Of a stretch of 51,350 bases of DNA, positions 28,505 to 35,264 are shown piece by piece; position 1 is the stretch's first letter, and each line of letters starts with the position of its first letter. The stretch lies in contig JADZAI010000067.1 of NCBI GenBank assembly GCA_020852655.1, forward strand, positions 1 to 51,350, given 5' to 3'. Origin of the DNA: Alphaproteobacteria bacterium. GTDB taxonomy: Bacteria > Pseudomonadota > Alphaproteobacteria > Micropepsales > Micropepsaceae. Below the pieces are notes generated by a model that searched no databases, was not told the origin of the DNA, and saw only the letters and a program-made list of their open reading frames with translations. Made by a program: the position numbers and the translations under genes.

Positions 28505-28520
28505 GGAGACTTATGTCTCC
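28505..28520. promoter_or_regulatory. Operator-like palindrome GGAGAC-TTAT-GTCTCC
   Basis: A perfect 6-4-6 inverted repeat located 3-20 bases downstream of the expected transcription start of the minus-strand unit and about 20 bases before its start codon. The position is that of a repressor site; no regulator gene is adjacent, so self-regulation by one of the two products is possible. Confidence 0.5.
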
Positions 28521-28529
28521 CTTGCGGGC

Positions 28530-28557
28530 AAGTTAGGCGAGGATTGCGGCTTGTCAA
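28530..28557 (-). promoter_or_regulatory. Sigma70-type promoter for the two-gene minus-strand unit
   Basis: On the minus strand, a consensus -35 TTGACA (28557-28552) is followed after 16 bases by TAACTT (28535-28530). The -35 overlaps a TTGTC-AA-GACAA palindrome (28551-28562). The predicted start near 28523 leads straight into the operator-like palindrome. Confidence 0.6.
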
Positions 28558-28687
28558 GACAATCATCCTATATGCATGATAATTTTCTGGCCCGCGAGGC
28601 GGCACCCGGTTCCCGCGCCATTCAGTCGCCGTTCACGATGGGGCGACCAGGTTCCTGGCCAGACCCTGCATGAGGAGCCTCGAGTCC

Positions 28688-29671
28688 ATGGCTGTCATCG
28701 AACGCGACGACCGCGACAACATCATCGACGGAACGAGCAGCGCCGACCTGATCTATGCCTATGGCGGCGACGACGACGCCGCCGGCTTCGAGGGCAACGA
28801 CACGATCTACGGCGGCGCCGGGAACGACACGCTGTACGGCGGCAGCGGCAACGACGACCTGTTCGGCGGCAGCGGCATCAACGACCTCTATGGCGGGTCG
28901 GGCTATGACTGGTTCCGCATGACCTCGCGCGCGGTGGGGCCGAGCGACGATCTGATCCTCGATTTCCAGTTCGACCAGGACCGCGTCGACCTGCGCGGCT
29001 GGGGCGTTTCGGATTTCGACCAGGTGCGGGCGCTGATGGAGACCACCGCCAACGACAGCACGCTGCTGAACGCCTATCACAACGGCTACGACCACTTCCT
29101 GGAGATCGACGCGACGCAGGCGAACGAGTTCGTCGCCGCCGACTTCATCTTCTCCAACCCCGGCGCCGGCACCTTCAACGGCACGAATTACGACGACGTG
29201 CTGTTCGGCTCGCGCGGCCACGACACGCTGAACGGCAATAACGGCCACGACATCCTGCTCGGCGGCCGCGGCAACGACGACCTCTTCGGCGGCAGCGGCA
29301 ACGACGAATTGTGGGGCGGCCTCGGCATCGACCACATGACCGGCGGCAGCGGCTACGACATCTTCGCCTTCCTGTCGGCCGCAGATCTCAACAATCCGGG
29401 CGGGGCGCGCGACCGCATCCTCGATTTCCAGTTGGACGTGGACGTAATCGACGTCTCGCGAATCGACGCGGACTCGACGCATGCCGGCAACCAGGATTTC
29501 GCATGGATCGGCCGGGGCGCGTTCACCGCGCCCGGGCAGTTGCGCTACGAATATACCGGCGGCGGTACCATCACGCTGATCTCGGCCAATACCGACGCCG
29601 ACGCCGCGCCGGAATTCCGCCTGGAACTGAGCGGGCACTACCAGTTGATCGCGGGCGACTTCGTGCTGTAG
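28688..29671 (+). CDS. RTX-repeat (hemolysin-type calcium-binding) secreted protein
   Basis: A 327-residue acidic protein with two blocks of calcium-binding nonapeptides GGxGxDxLx: residues about 32-75 (YGGAGNDTLYGGSGNDDLFG) and about 175-225 (LFGGSGNDELWGG). Each block is followed by a DFQ-D-D motif (LILDFQFDQDRVDL, RILDFQLDVDVIDV), as in serralysin C-terminal domains. It has no N-terminal signal peptide and ends LIAGDFVL, the usual type I secretion tail. No enzymatic domain is seen, and no ABC/MFP/TolC exporter is in the window. ATG 28688 with AGGAG upstream is chosen over ATG 28670. A calcium-folded surface or matrix protein is likely. Confidence 0.9.
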   Translation: MAVIERDDRDNIIDGTSSADLIYAYGGDDDAAGFEGNDTIYGGAGNDTLYGGSGNDDLFGGSGINDLYGGSGYDWFRMTSRAVGPSDDLILDFQFDQDRVDLRGWGVSDFDQVRALMETTANDSTLLNAYHNGYDHFLEIDATQANEFVAADFIFSNPGAGTFNGTNYDDVLFGSRGHDTLNGNNGHDILLGGRGNDDLFGGSGNDELWGGLGIDHMTGGSGYDIFAFLSAADLNNPGGARDRILDFQLDVDVIDVSRIDADSTHAGNQDFAWIGRGAFTAPGQLRYEYTGGGTITLISANTDADAAPEFRLELSGHYQLIAGDFVL

Positions 29672-29691
29672 CGCGGGAGAGCGGCGCCGGC

Positions 29692-29846
29692 CCCCTCTGT
29701 CACGCTGCGCGTGACATCTCCCCCGCACGCGGGGGAGAAAACAGGCCGGCGCGTTTCCTCCGACGCCAGCGACACGCCCTGCCCCGTTTCCTCCCCCGTT
29801 TACGGGGGAGGTGGCTGCCGGCGGAGCCGGCAGACGGAGGGGGTGC
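29692..29846. repeat. Pair of inverted palindromic intergenic repeats
   Basis: Two GC-rich hairpins in opposite orientation: CTCCCCCG-n-GCGGGGGAG-type stems near 29731-29753 and 29788-29811, each joined to a second stem (CACGCTGCGCGTG at 29701-29713; TGCCGGCGGAGCCGGCA at about 29815-29831) and ending in mirrored CCCCCTCTGT / ACGGAGGGGGT. This is the layout of a REP/BIME-like element. It sits between the stops of the RTX gene and ybgC, where it may also stop transcription. Coordinates are approximate. Confidence 0.75.
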
Positions 29847-29859
29847 GGGCGGCTTTAGA

Positions 29860-30351
29860 TTATTCCGATGGGGCGCTGAGGTAGGGCGTCATCTTTTCCA
29901 CGATGTCCTTCGGCACGCGGCGGGGGCGGCCGTCGAGGGTGATGACGGCGGCTTCGACCCGGGCGGTGGCGAGGAGGTCGGCGCCCTTCACCACCTGCTG
30001 CTCGCCGGTCATGCGGGCGCCGGCGAGTTCGGTGAAGCGGGTGCGGACGTGGAGGAGATCGTCGACGCGGGCGGGGCGCATATATTCCAGTGCGATGCGG
30101 CGCAGCGTCCAGACGAGTTTCGTCTCGCCCTCCAGCATCACCAGATGGCGCACGCCGGCGAGGCGCAGGAAATCGGACCGGCCGCGCTCGAAATATCGGA
30201 GATAATTGGCGTGATAGACGATGCCCGACGTGTCGGTGTCCTCGTAATAGATGCGAACGGGGAGCACATGGGTCGTGCCCTCGAACCAGCCGGCGAAGGC
30301 CTTCTCCGGTTCGCGACCGTCATGGGCATGGGCGAAGAGGGGCTCAGACAT
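29860..30351 (-). CDS. ybgC: Tol-Pal-associated acyl-CoA thioesterase YbgC
   Basis: A 163-residue hotdog-fold thioesterase that accompanies tol-pal in most proteobacteria and may affect phospholipid handling at the inner membrane. The catalytic segment is [19 protein letters not shown] with the active Asp, followed by [10 protein letters not shown]. The gene begins 8 bases before the ruvB stop, so it is translated as part of the ruv operon. Here the RTX gene and a repeat pair follow instead of tolQ. The first about 25 residues before VLPVRIYY are extra compared with E. coli YbgC. Confidence 0.95.
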   Translation of the reverse strand: MSEPLFAHAHDGREPEKAFAGWFEGTTHVLPVRIYYEDTDTSGIVYHANYLRYFERGRSDFLRLAGVRHLVMLEGETKLVWTLRRIALEYMRPARVDDLLHVRTRFTELAGARMTGEQQVVKGADLLATARVEAAVITLDGRPRRVPKDIVEKMTPYLSAPSE

Positions 30352-31396
30352 CGCTGTCGTTCTTCAGCGGCTGGTCGAAGAGGGCGCCCTGGGCGGGGTC
30401 GCGCGGGGGCGGGACGAGGCCGAGGTGGCGGAAGGCGTGGCCGGTGAGGACGCGGCCGCGCGGGGTGCGCTGGAGGAAGCCCTGCTGGATGAGATAGGGC
30501 TCGATCGTCTCCTCGATATTGTCGCGCGCCTCGGCGAGGGCGGCGGCGAGCGTCTCGATGCCCACGGGGCCGCCGGCAAAGGCCTCGGCGATGAGGCGGA
30601 GATAGCGGCGGTCGAGCGCGTCGAGGCCGAGCTTGTCGACCTCGAGCTGCTGGAGCACGCCGTCGGCGAAGGCGGCGGTCACCTCAGCCGCCTTCTTCAC
30701 CTCGGCATAGTCGCGCACCCGGCGCAGCAGGCGCCCGGCGACGCGGGGCGTGCCGCGCGAGCGCTGGGCGATCTCGCGCGCCCCGCTTTCGGTCATCGGC
30801 AGGTTCAGCACGCGGGCGCCGCGGCTGACGATGAGGGCGAGCTCGTCGACATTGTAGAATTCGAGGGCGGACTTGATGCCGAAGCGGTCGTGCAGCGGCT
30901 TGGCGATCATGCCCGAGCGTGTCGTCGCGGCGACCAGCGTGAAGGGCGACAGGTCGATCTTCACGCTGCGCGCGGCGGGGCCTTCGCCGATGATGAGGTC
31001 GAGCTGGAAATCCTCCATCGCGGGATAGAGCACTTCCTCGACCGCCGGATTCAGGCGGTGGATTTCGTCGATGAAGAGGACGTCGCGCGGCTGGAGATTG
31101 GTGAGCAGCGCGGCGAGGTCGCCGGCGCGGGCGATGACAGGGCCGGAGGTCGCGCGGAAATTCACGCCGAGCTCGCGCGCGACGATCTGGGCCAGGGTCG
31201 TCTTGCCGAGGCCGGGCGGGCCGTAGAGCAGGATATGGTCCATCGCCTCGCCGCGCGCCCTGGCGGCTTCGATATAGACCTTCAGGCGCTCGCGCTCCTT
31301 GGCCTGGCCGATGAAGTCGGCGAGGCGCTGGGGGCGCAGATGCGCGTCGGGCGAATCCTCGTCGCGGTTCGCGGCGGAGACGAGACGGTCGCTCAT
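30344..31396 (-). CDS. ruvB: Holliday junction branch-migration helicase RuvB
   Basis: The AAA+ motor (350 residues) that drives branch migration with RuvA. Seen in order: [20 protein letters not shown], Walker [15 protein letters not shown], Walker [11 protein letters not shown], sensor [18 protein letters not shown], the arginine finger region [16 protein letters not shown] and the winged-helix end with [12 protein letters not shown] 31396 overlaps the ruvA stop in ATGA; frames open further upstream are not coding for RuvB. Third gene of ruvC-ruvA-ruvB-ybgC. Confidence 0.98.
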   Translation of the reverse strand: MSDRLVSAANRDEDSPDAHLRPQRLADFIGQAKERERLKVYIEAARARGEAMDHILLYGPPGLGKTTLAQIVARELGVNFRATSGPVIARAGDLAALLTNLQPRDVLFIDEIHRLNPAVEEVLYPAMEDFQLDLIIGEGPAARSVKIDLSPFTLVAATTRSGMIAKPLHDRFGIKSALEFYNVDELALIVSRGARVLNLPMTESGAREIAQRSRGTPRVAGRLLRRVRDYAEVKKAAEVTAAFADGVLQQLEVDKLGLDALDRRYLRLIAEAFAGGPVGIETLAAALAEARDNIEETIEPYLIQQGFLQRTPRGRVLTGHAFRHLGLVPPPRDPAQGALFDQPLKNDSDV

Positions 31397-31998
31397 CGGG
31401 CGAGCCTCTTGAGGCCGTCGCGGATGAGCTGGTCGAGGGTGGCCGCTTCGCCGCGTTCGGCGACGGCTTCGGCGACGGCCTGGCCGGCTTCGCCCGTGGC
31501 GTATCCGAGATTGACGAGGGCCGAGACGGCTTCGGCCGGGGCGCCCTTGGGGGCGCGGGCGATGGCGCCGAGCTGGACCGGCATGCCGGCGATGACGCCG
31601 GCCGGGGCCTTGTCCTTCAGCTCGGCGACGACACGCTGGGCAAGCTTCGGGCCGACGCCCGGCGCGCGGGCGACGGAGGCCTTGTCCTGGAGCGCGATGG
31701 CCTGGGCGAGGCCGTCGCCGGGCAGGGTCGAGAGGATGGCGAGCGCCACCTTGGCGCCGACGCCCTGCACGGTCTGGAGCAGGCGGAACCAGTCGCGGTC
31801 GGCGGCGGCGGCGAAGCCGTAGAGGCGGATCATGTCTTCGCGCACGACGGTTTCGACGAAGAGTACCGCCGCCTCGCCGCGGGCGAGGCGCTCCAGCGTG
31901 CGGGCCGGGCAATAGGCGACATAGCCGACGCCGTGGACGTCGATGACGACCCAGTCGGGGCCGATCTCGTCGACCTTGCCGGAGAGCTTGCCGATCAT
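31393..31998 (-). CDS. ruvA: Holliday junction-binding protein RuvA
   Basis: The 201-residue tetrameric protein that holds the four-way junction and recruits RuvB. The N-terminal OB domain begins [13 protein letters not shown] and contains [14 protein letters not shown]; two helix-hairpin-helix motifs follow ([17 protein letters not shown] and [20 protein letters not shown]); domain III at the C-terminus binds RuvB. Start and stop overlap ruvC and ruvB, each in ATGA. Confidence 0.98.
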   Translation of the reverse strand: MIGKLSGKVDEIGPDWVVIDVHGVGYVAYCPARTLERLARGEAAVLFVETVVREDMIRLYGFAAAADRDWFRLLQTVQGVGAKVALAILSTLPGDGLAQAIALQDKASVARAPGVGPKLAQRVVAELKDKAPAGVIAGMPVQLGAIARAPKGAPAEAVSALVNLGYATGEAGQAVAEAVAERGEAATLDQLIRDGLKRLAR

Positions 31999-32504
31999 GA
32001 CGCGACGGCCCGGAGCTGCACGGCGCGGGCCTGGGCGAAATGGGCGTGGCAGACGGCGACGGCGAGGGCGTCGGCCTCGTCGGCCGCCGGCTCGCCGCAC
32101 TGGGGCAGCAGGATCTTCACCATGTGCAGCACCTGCGCCTTGTCGGCATGGCCGACGCCGACGACGGATTTCTTGATCTGGTTGGGCGCGTATTCGGCGA
32201 CGGCGAGGCCCGCCTGCGCCGGGACGAGCAGCGAGATGGCGCGGGCCTGGCCGAGCTTCAGCGTCGCGACGGGGTCCTTGTTGACGAAGGTCTGCTCCAC
32301 CGCCGCGGCCTGCGGCGCGTGTTCGGCGAGGACGGCGGTGAGCCCGGCGTGGAGGTCGAGCAGGCGGGCCGCGAGGTCGTCGTCGCCGCGCGAGGTGACG
32401 GTGCCGTGCGCGACATGGCGCAGCCGGTTGCCGGTCGCATCCACGATGCCCCACCCCGTCCGGCGCAAGCCGGGGTCGAGGCCGATGATGCGAATCGTGG
32501 ACAT
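31995..32504 (-). CDS. ruvC: Holliday junction resolvase RuvC
   Basis: The 169-residue endonuclease that cuts Holliday junctions. The first catalytic Asp is in [16 protein letters not shown]; the remaining acidic residues lie in [11 protein letters not shown] and near the C-terminal [16 protein letters not shown] 32504 (MSTIRIIG) is the family start; the frame opens upstream to 32549 without similarity. Its stop overlaps the ruvA start (ATGA). yebC, often directly upstream of ruvC, is separated here by the PIN toxin-antitoxin genes. Confidence 0.97.
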   Translation of the reverse strand: MSTIRIIGLDPGLRRTGWGIVDATGNRLRHVAHGTVTSRGDDDLAARLLDLHAGLTAVLAEHAPQAAAVEQTFVNKDPVATLKLGQARAISLLVPAQAGLAVAEYAPNQIKKSVVGVGHADKAQVLHMVKILLPQCGEPAADEADALAVAVCHAHFAQARAVQLRAVAS

Positions 32505-32558
32505 GGGGTGTTGTAGCAGAGGGTCAGGTCGCGGCGAGCGATAAGGCACCGGGCATGC

Positions 32559-32978
32559 CTAGCACTCCAGCGCGCTGAGATGGCCGTCGCGTGCGTAGCG
32601 GAGCAGGTCGCCGTCGCGCGTCACCAGCGTGAAGCCGTATTCCCGCGCGGTGGCGACGAGGATGCGGTCGGCCGGGTCGCTGTTGAGCGCGCCGGGCAGG
32701 AAGGATGAGTCCATCAGCACATGCGGCGGCATGCCGGCGAAGGCGATCTCCGGGCGCTCGGCGAGGACTTCGAGCCAGCGGCGCGGCGAATAGGAGGAGC
32801 GGAAGCGCCCCTTGCGCGCCATGATGCCGATCTCCCACGCGGTAATCGGCGAGACGTAGACCTTCCGGCTGCGGTCATGGGCGCGGTCGATGGCATCGAT
32901 GGCCTCGGGCTTCAGCCAGGCATTCTCGAGGACCCACAGCACCGCGCAGGTATCGAGCAGCAATGTCCCGTCGCTCAT
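32559..32978 (-). CDS. PIN-domain toxin (VapC-like ribonuclease)
   Basis: A 139-residue PIN-domain protein, expected to cut RNA and arrest growth when free of its antitoxin. The acidic metal-binding set is present: Asp9 in LLLDTCAVLWV, Glu in ITAWEIGIMARKG, and two Asp in the C-terminal NSDPADRILVATARE and LVTRDGDLL. ATG 32978 overlaps the stop of the upstream antitoxin gene (ATGA), as in vapBC operons. The frame open to 33038 is not needed. It sits between ruvC and yebC, an insertion into a usually conserved gene order. Confidence 0.9.
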   Translation of the reverse strand: MSDGTLLLDTCAVLWVLENAWLKPEAIDAIDRAHDRSRKVYVSPITAWEIGIMARKGRFRSSYSPRRWLEVLAERPEIAFAGMPPHVLMDSSFLPGALNSDPADRILVATAREYGFTLVTRDGDLLRYARDGHLSALEC

Positions 32979-33466
32979 GACGTGCGCCGAAGCCCCTCTT
33001 CGAGGCGATCGGCCTTGCGGTCGAGGCCGGCGTCCCACTCGGCCTGCTCCGCAGCATCGAGCGCGGGCTGGGTCAGGTCCTGTTCGGCGGCGACGGAGAA
33101 CGTGCCTTTCAGGGCGCCGAACAGCGGCGAGCGGCGCGCGCGGACTTCACCCGCCGTAGCCCCGGCGGCGTGGAAGGGACCGGCCTCCTCGGACAGGCCG
33201 CCGGCCGCCGCCGCGCCGCGGCGACCGACGCGCCGGAAGACGAGGCGCTGTCCGGTCATGTCCACTTCCGCCGTTTCGAAGCCGGCGCTCAGCCATGCCT
33301 TGGCGTGGGAATGGCCGCGCTCTTCGTTGGCCCACCACGGCCGGTGCCGATAGGCGGAGCCCGGAAGCTTCCGGCCGAGAATCTCCTCGATCTGGCGGAA
33401 CGACAGCTCGACGCGAAGGCCGGCCGCGGCGTTCAGGGCCGTGCTGAGCGGATCGTAGATACCCAT
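32975..33466 (-). CDS. Two-domain putative antitoxin (DUF7662-like N-terminus, toxin-binding C-terminus)
   Basis: A 163-residue protein. The N-terminal about 80 residues (MGIYDPLSTALNAA, LSFRQIEEILGRKLP, YRHRPWWANEERGHSHAKAW, then VDMTGQRLVFRR) match a small domain that I recall as DUF7662, usually found as a stand-alone protein. The linker is Gly/Ala-rich, and the C-terminal about 45 residues (SPLFGALKGTFSVAAEQDL followed by an acidic helix) look like the toxin-neutralising tail of antitoxins. No AbrB, RHH or Phd DNA-binding domain is seen. GAGGT precedes ATG 33466. Role as antitoxin is inferred from the ATGA overlap with the PIN gene. Confidence 0.75.
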   Translation of the reverse strand: MGIYDPLSTALNAAAGLRVELSFRQIEEILGRKLPGSAYRHRPWWANEERGHSHAKAWLSAGFETAEVDMTGQRLVFRRVGRRGAAAAGGLSEEAGPFHAAGATAGEVRARRSPLFGALKGTFSVAAEQDLTQPALDAAEQAEWDAGLDRKADRLEEGLRRTS

Positions 33467-33506
33467 GCGCACCTCAGTGTATGGGCCGCCCCTCGAACCC
33501 TTGCCC

Positions 33507-33609
33507 TGGTGAGGTGCGCGGCCGCGAAGCGGCCGGGCCTCGAACCACGCACGGCCGACACTCTGCGTGGTTCGAGGCTCGATCGCTGCGCGATGCGAGC
33601 ACCTCACCA
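33507..33609. repeat. Cloverleaf-like palindromic intergenic repeat
   Basis: An 11-bp closing stem (TGGTGAGGTGC at 33507-33517 with GCACCTCACCA at 33599-33609) encloses three hairpins: a 7-bp stem CGGCCGC-GAA-GCGGCCG, a perfect 14-bp stem (33538-33551 with 33564-33577) and a third imperfect stem of about 10 bp. The arrangement and the CTCACCATG edge recall a repeat family that is common between genes of Hyphomicrobiales. It lies in the leader of the antitoxin gene. Confidence 0.85.
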
Positions 33610-33642
33610 TGGCAACTGCCAGCCGAGGTCTCGCGGATAAAG

Positions 33643-33679
33643 ATACTATTTTGACCTGACCGTCAATAGTAATTACTAT
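33643..33679 (-). promoter_or_regulatory. AT-rich promoter/operator region, probably of the toxin-antitoxin operon
   Basis: A perfect 14-bp palindrome ATAGTAATTACTAT (33666-33679) directly adjoins the yebC stop, and ATACTATT recurs at 33643-33650. On the minus strand TTGACG (33666-33661) and TATCTT with a 15-base gap give a weak promoter pointing to the antitoxin gene. The repeated ACTAT/ATAGT half-sites would suit an autorepressor. Confidence 0.45.
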
Positions 33680-34429
33680 CTACGCCGCGGCGAGCTTTTC
33701 CATGACGGCGTCGCTCATTTCGTAGTTGGCGTAGACCTGCTGGACGTCGTCGTGGTCGTCGAGGCCGTCGATGAGTTTCATCAGGGTGCGGCCGGTTTCC
33801 TCGTCGACCGGCTTGGTGTCGAGCGGCTTGAAGACGATGCGGGCGGCTTCGGAGGTGCCCATCATCTTTTCGAGCGCATCGCGCACCTCGCCGAAGGCGG
33901 CGACGGCGCAGATGAATTCGTGGCCGTCGTCGGTGGTCAGCACGTCGTCGGCGCCGGCCTCGATCGCCTTCTCCATCATGTCGTCGGCCGAGCCCTTGGC
34001 GAGCGGGTAGACGATGGAACCGACGCGATTGAAGAGGAAGGCGACCGAGCCGTCCGAGCCCATCGCGCCGCCATATTTGGAGAAAAGCGAGCGGACGTCG
34101 CCGGAGGAGCGGTTGCGGTTGTCGGTGAGGACCTCGACGATGAGGGCGACGCCGCCGGGGCCGTAGCCCTCGTAGCGCACCTCTTCGTAATTCTCGGCGT
34201 CGCCGCCCAGCGCCTTCTTGATGGCGCGGTCGACATTGTCCTTCGGCATATTCTCCTTGCGGGCAGCGGCGATGGCGGCGCGCAGCTTGGGATTGTGCGC
34301 CGGATCGGGCAGGCCGGTCTTGGCCGCCACGGTGATCTCGCGCGCCAGCTTGGAAAACAGCTTGGAGCGCTTCTTATCCTGCCCGCCCTTGCGGAACATG
34401 ATGTTCTTGAACTGGCTGTGGCCGGCCAT
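33680..34429 (-). CDS. yebC: YebC/PmpR-type regulator or translation factor
   Basis: A 249-residue member of the YebC family, long described as DNA-binding regulators and more recently tied to translation of difficult peptide stretches. The N-terminal hallmark [20 protein letters not shown] is followed by [35 protein letters not shown] and [22 protein letters not shown] 34429 has AGGAT at 7 bases; a TTG two codons upstream is less likely. In many relatives yebC directly precedes ruvCAB; here the PIN toxin pair intervenes. Confidence 0.96.
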   Translation of the reverse strand: MAGHSQFKNIMFRKGGQDKKRSKLFSKLAREITVAAKTGLPDPAHNPKLRAAIAAARKENMPKDNVDRAIKKALGGDAENYEEVRYEGYGPGGVALIVEVLTDNRNRSSGDVRSLFSKYGGAMGSDGSVAFLFNRVGSIVYPLAKGSADDMMEKAIEAGADDVLTTDDGHEFICAVAAFGEVRDALEKMMGTSEAARIVFKPLDTKPVDEETGRTLMKLIDGLDDHDDVQQVYANYEMSDAVMEKLAAA

Positions 34430-34547
34430 CGGCAAATCCTGACAGTGCGGAAGGCGAGGCTCTTAAGCGGCCCCAAGGTTGCAAGGCAAGAGGGCGAAAT
34501 TGACCTTGGGCCATCTTCGGGCCACGGTTAACCGCTCTGGTGACCCG

Positions 34548-35264
34548 GTGAAGCCGACGATTCAAACCATGCTCGACCTCGTCGAGCGCATCGATGCTGC
34601 GACGACCGTCGTGGAGGCGGCCGAAACGCTGCTGGCCGACATGCGGGCGCTGGGCGCCCTGTCGCTGATGGCCGACCACACCCGCGTGACCATGCAGACC
34701 CCCGGCGTGCGGCGCGCCCATACCTCGCTGGCAGCGCTGACGCCGGCGGGCTGGAAGGGCAGCAGCAACGCGGCCTTCGTCGACCGCTACAACCCCAACC
34801 CGGCCGCCGCCCGGAACCTCCGCCGCCCGTTCCGCTGGCGGCAGGCGGCGCTGCCGACACCGGCGCTGGCCGAAAGCTATTGGGAGGCGCTGGGCGAGTT
34901 CGGCGCGGTCGACGGCTTCGCGGTGCCGGTCTACGGGCCGACCCACCTGCTGGGCGTCTCGATGGCCTTTGCGACCAATGACTGGAGCCCGCGGGAACGG
35001 CGGACGATGGAGTTCGCCTGCTACGCCTTCGTCGACAAGATGCGCGCCCTGGCGCCGGACGACGCGGAGCCGCCGCGCCTCAGCCCGCGCGAGCGCGACT
35101 GCCTCTCCTTCGTCGCGGAGGGCAAGACGGACTGGGAAATCTCCGTGATCCTGGGCGTCAGCCAGCACACCTCGCATCAATATGTCGAAAGCGCGCGCAA
35201 GAAGCTGGGCGCCATGACCCGCGCGCAGGCGGTGGCGCGCTTCGTGCTGCTAGGGCTCCTGTGA
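34548..35264 (+). CDS. LuxR-type transcriptional regulator without adjacent synthase
   Basis: About 238 residues from GTG 34548 (start uncertain; ATG 34569 gives MLDLVERIDAA). The N-terminal part resembles an autoinducer-binding domain: FVDRYNPNPAAARNLRRPFRW fits the W-x2-Y ... PFxW pattern only in part (cited here as positions 84-104 of the frame), and GAVDGFAVPVYGP fits the later glycine region. The C-terminal LuxR HTH is clear (LSPRERDCLSFVAEGKTDWE, then SARKKLGAMTRAQAVARF). The usual ligand Asp before Pro is replaced by Asn. No luxI is seen. The end overlaps the convergent FAD-oxidoreductase gene by 15 bases. Confidence 0.85.
   Translation: MKPTIQTMLDLVERIDAATTVVEAAETLLADMRALGALSLMADHTRVTMQTPGVRRAHTSLAALTPAGWKGSSNAAFVDRYNPNPAAARNLRRPFRWRQAALPTPALAESYWEALGEFGAVDGFAVPVYGPTHLLGVSMAFATNDWSPRERRTMEFACYAFVDKMRALAPDDAEPPRLSPRERDCLSFVAEGKTDWEISVILGVSQHTSHQYVESARKKLGAMTRAQAVARFVLLGLL

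Noticed and set aside
30251..31822. Open frame of 523 codons on the plus strand
   Set aside because: Antisense to ybgC, ruvB and ruvA.
33538..33551. CCTCGAACCACG segment considered as a tRNA T-arm and the region as a tRNA gene or attachment site
   Set aside because: No anticodon stem or acceptor stem of tRNA lengths can be formed; the fold is that of a palindromic repeat.
33538..33577. 14-bp perfect inverted repeat considered as a rho-independent terminator
   Set aside because: No T-run on either side, and it is one part of a larger nested repeat in a gene leader.
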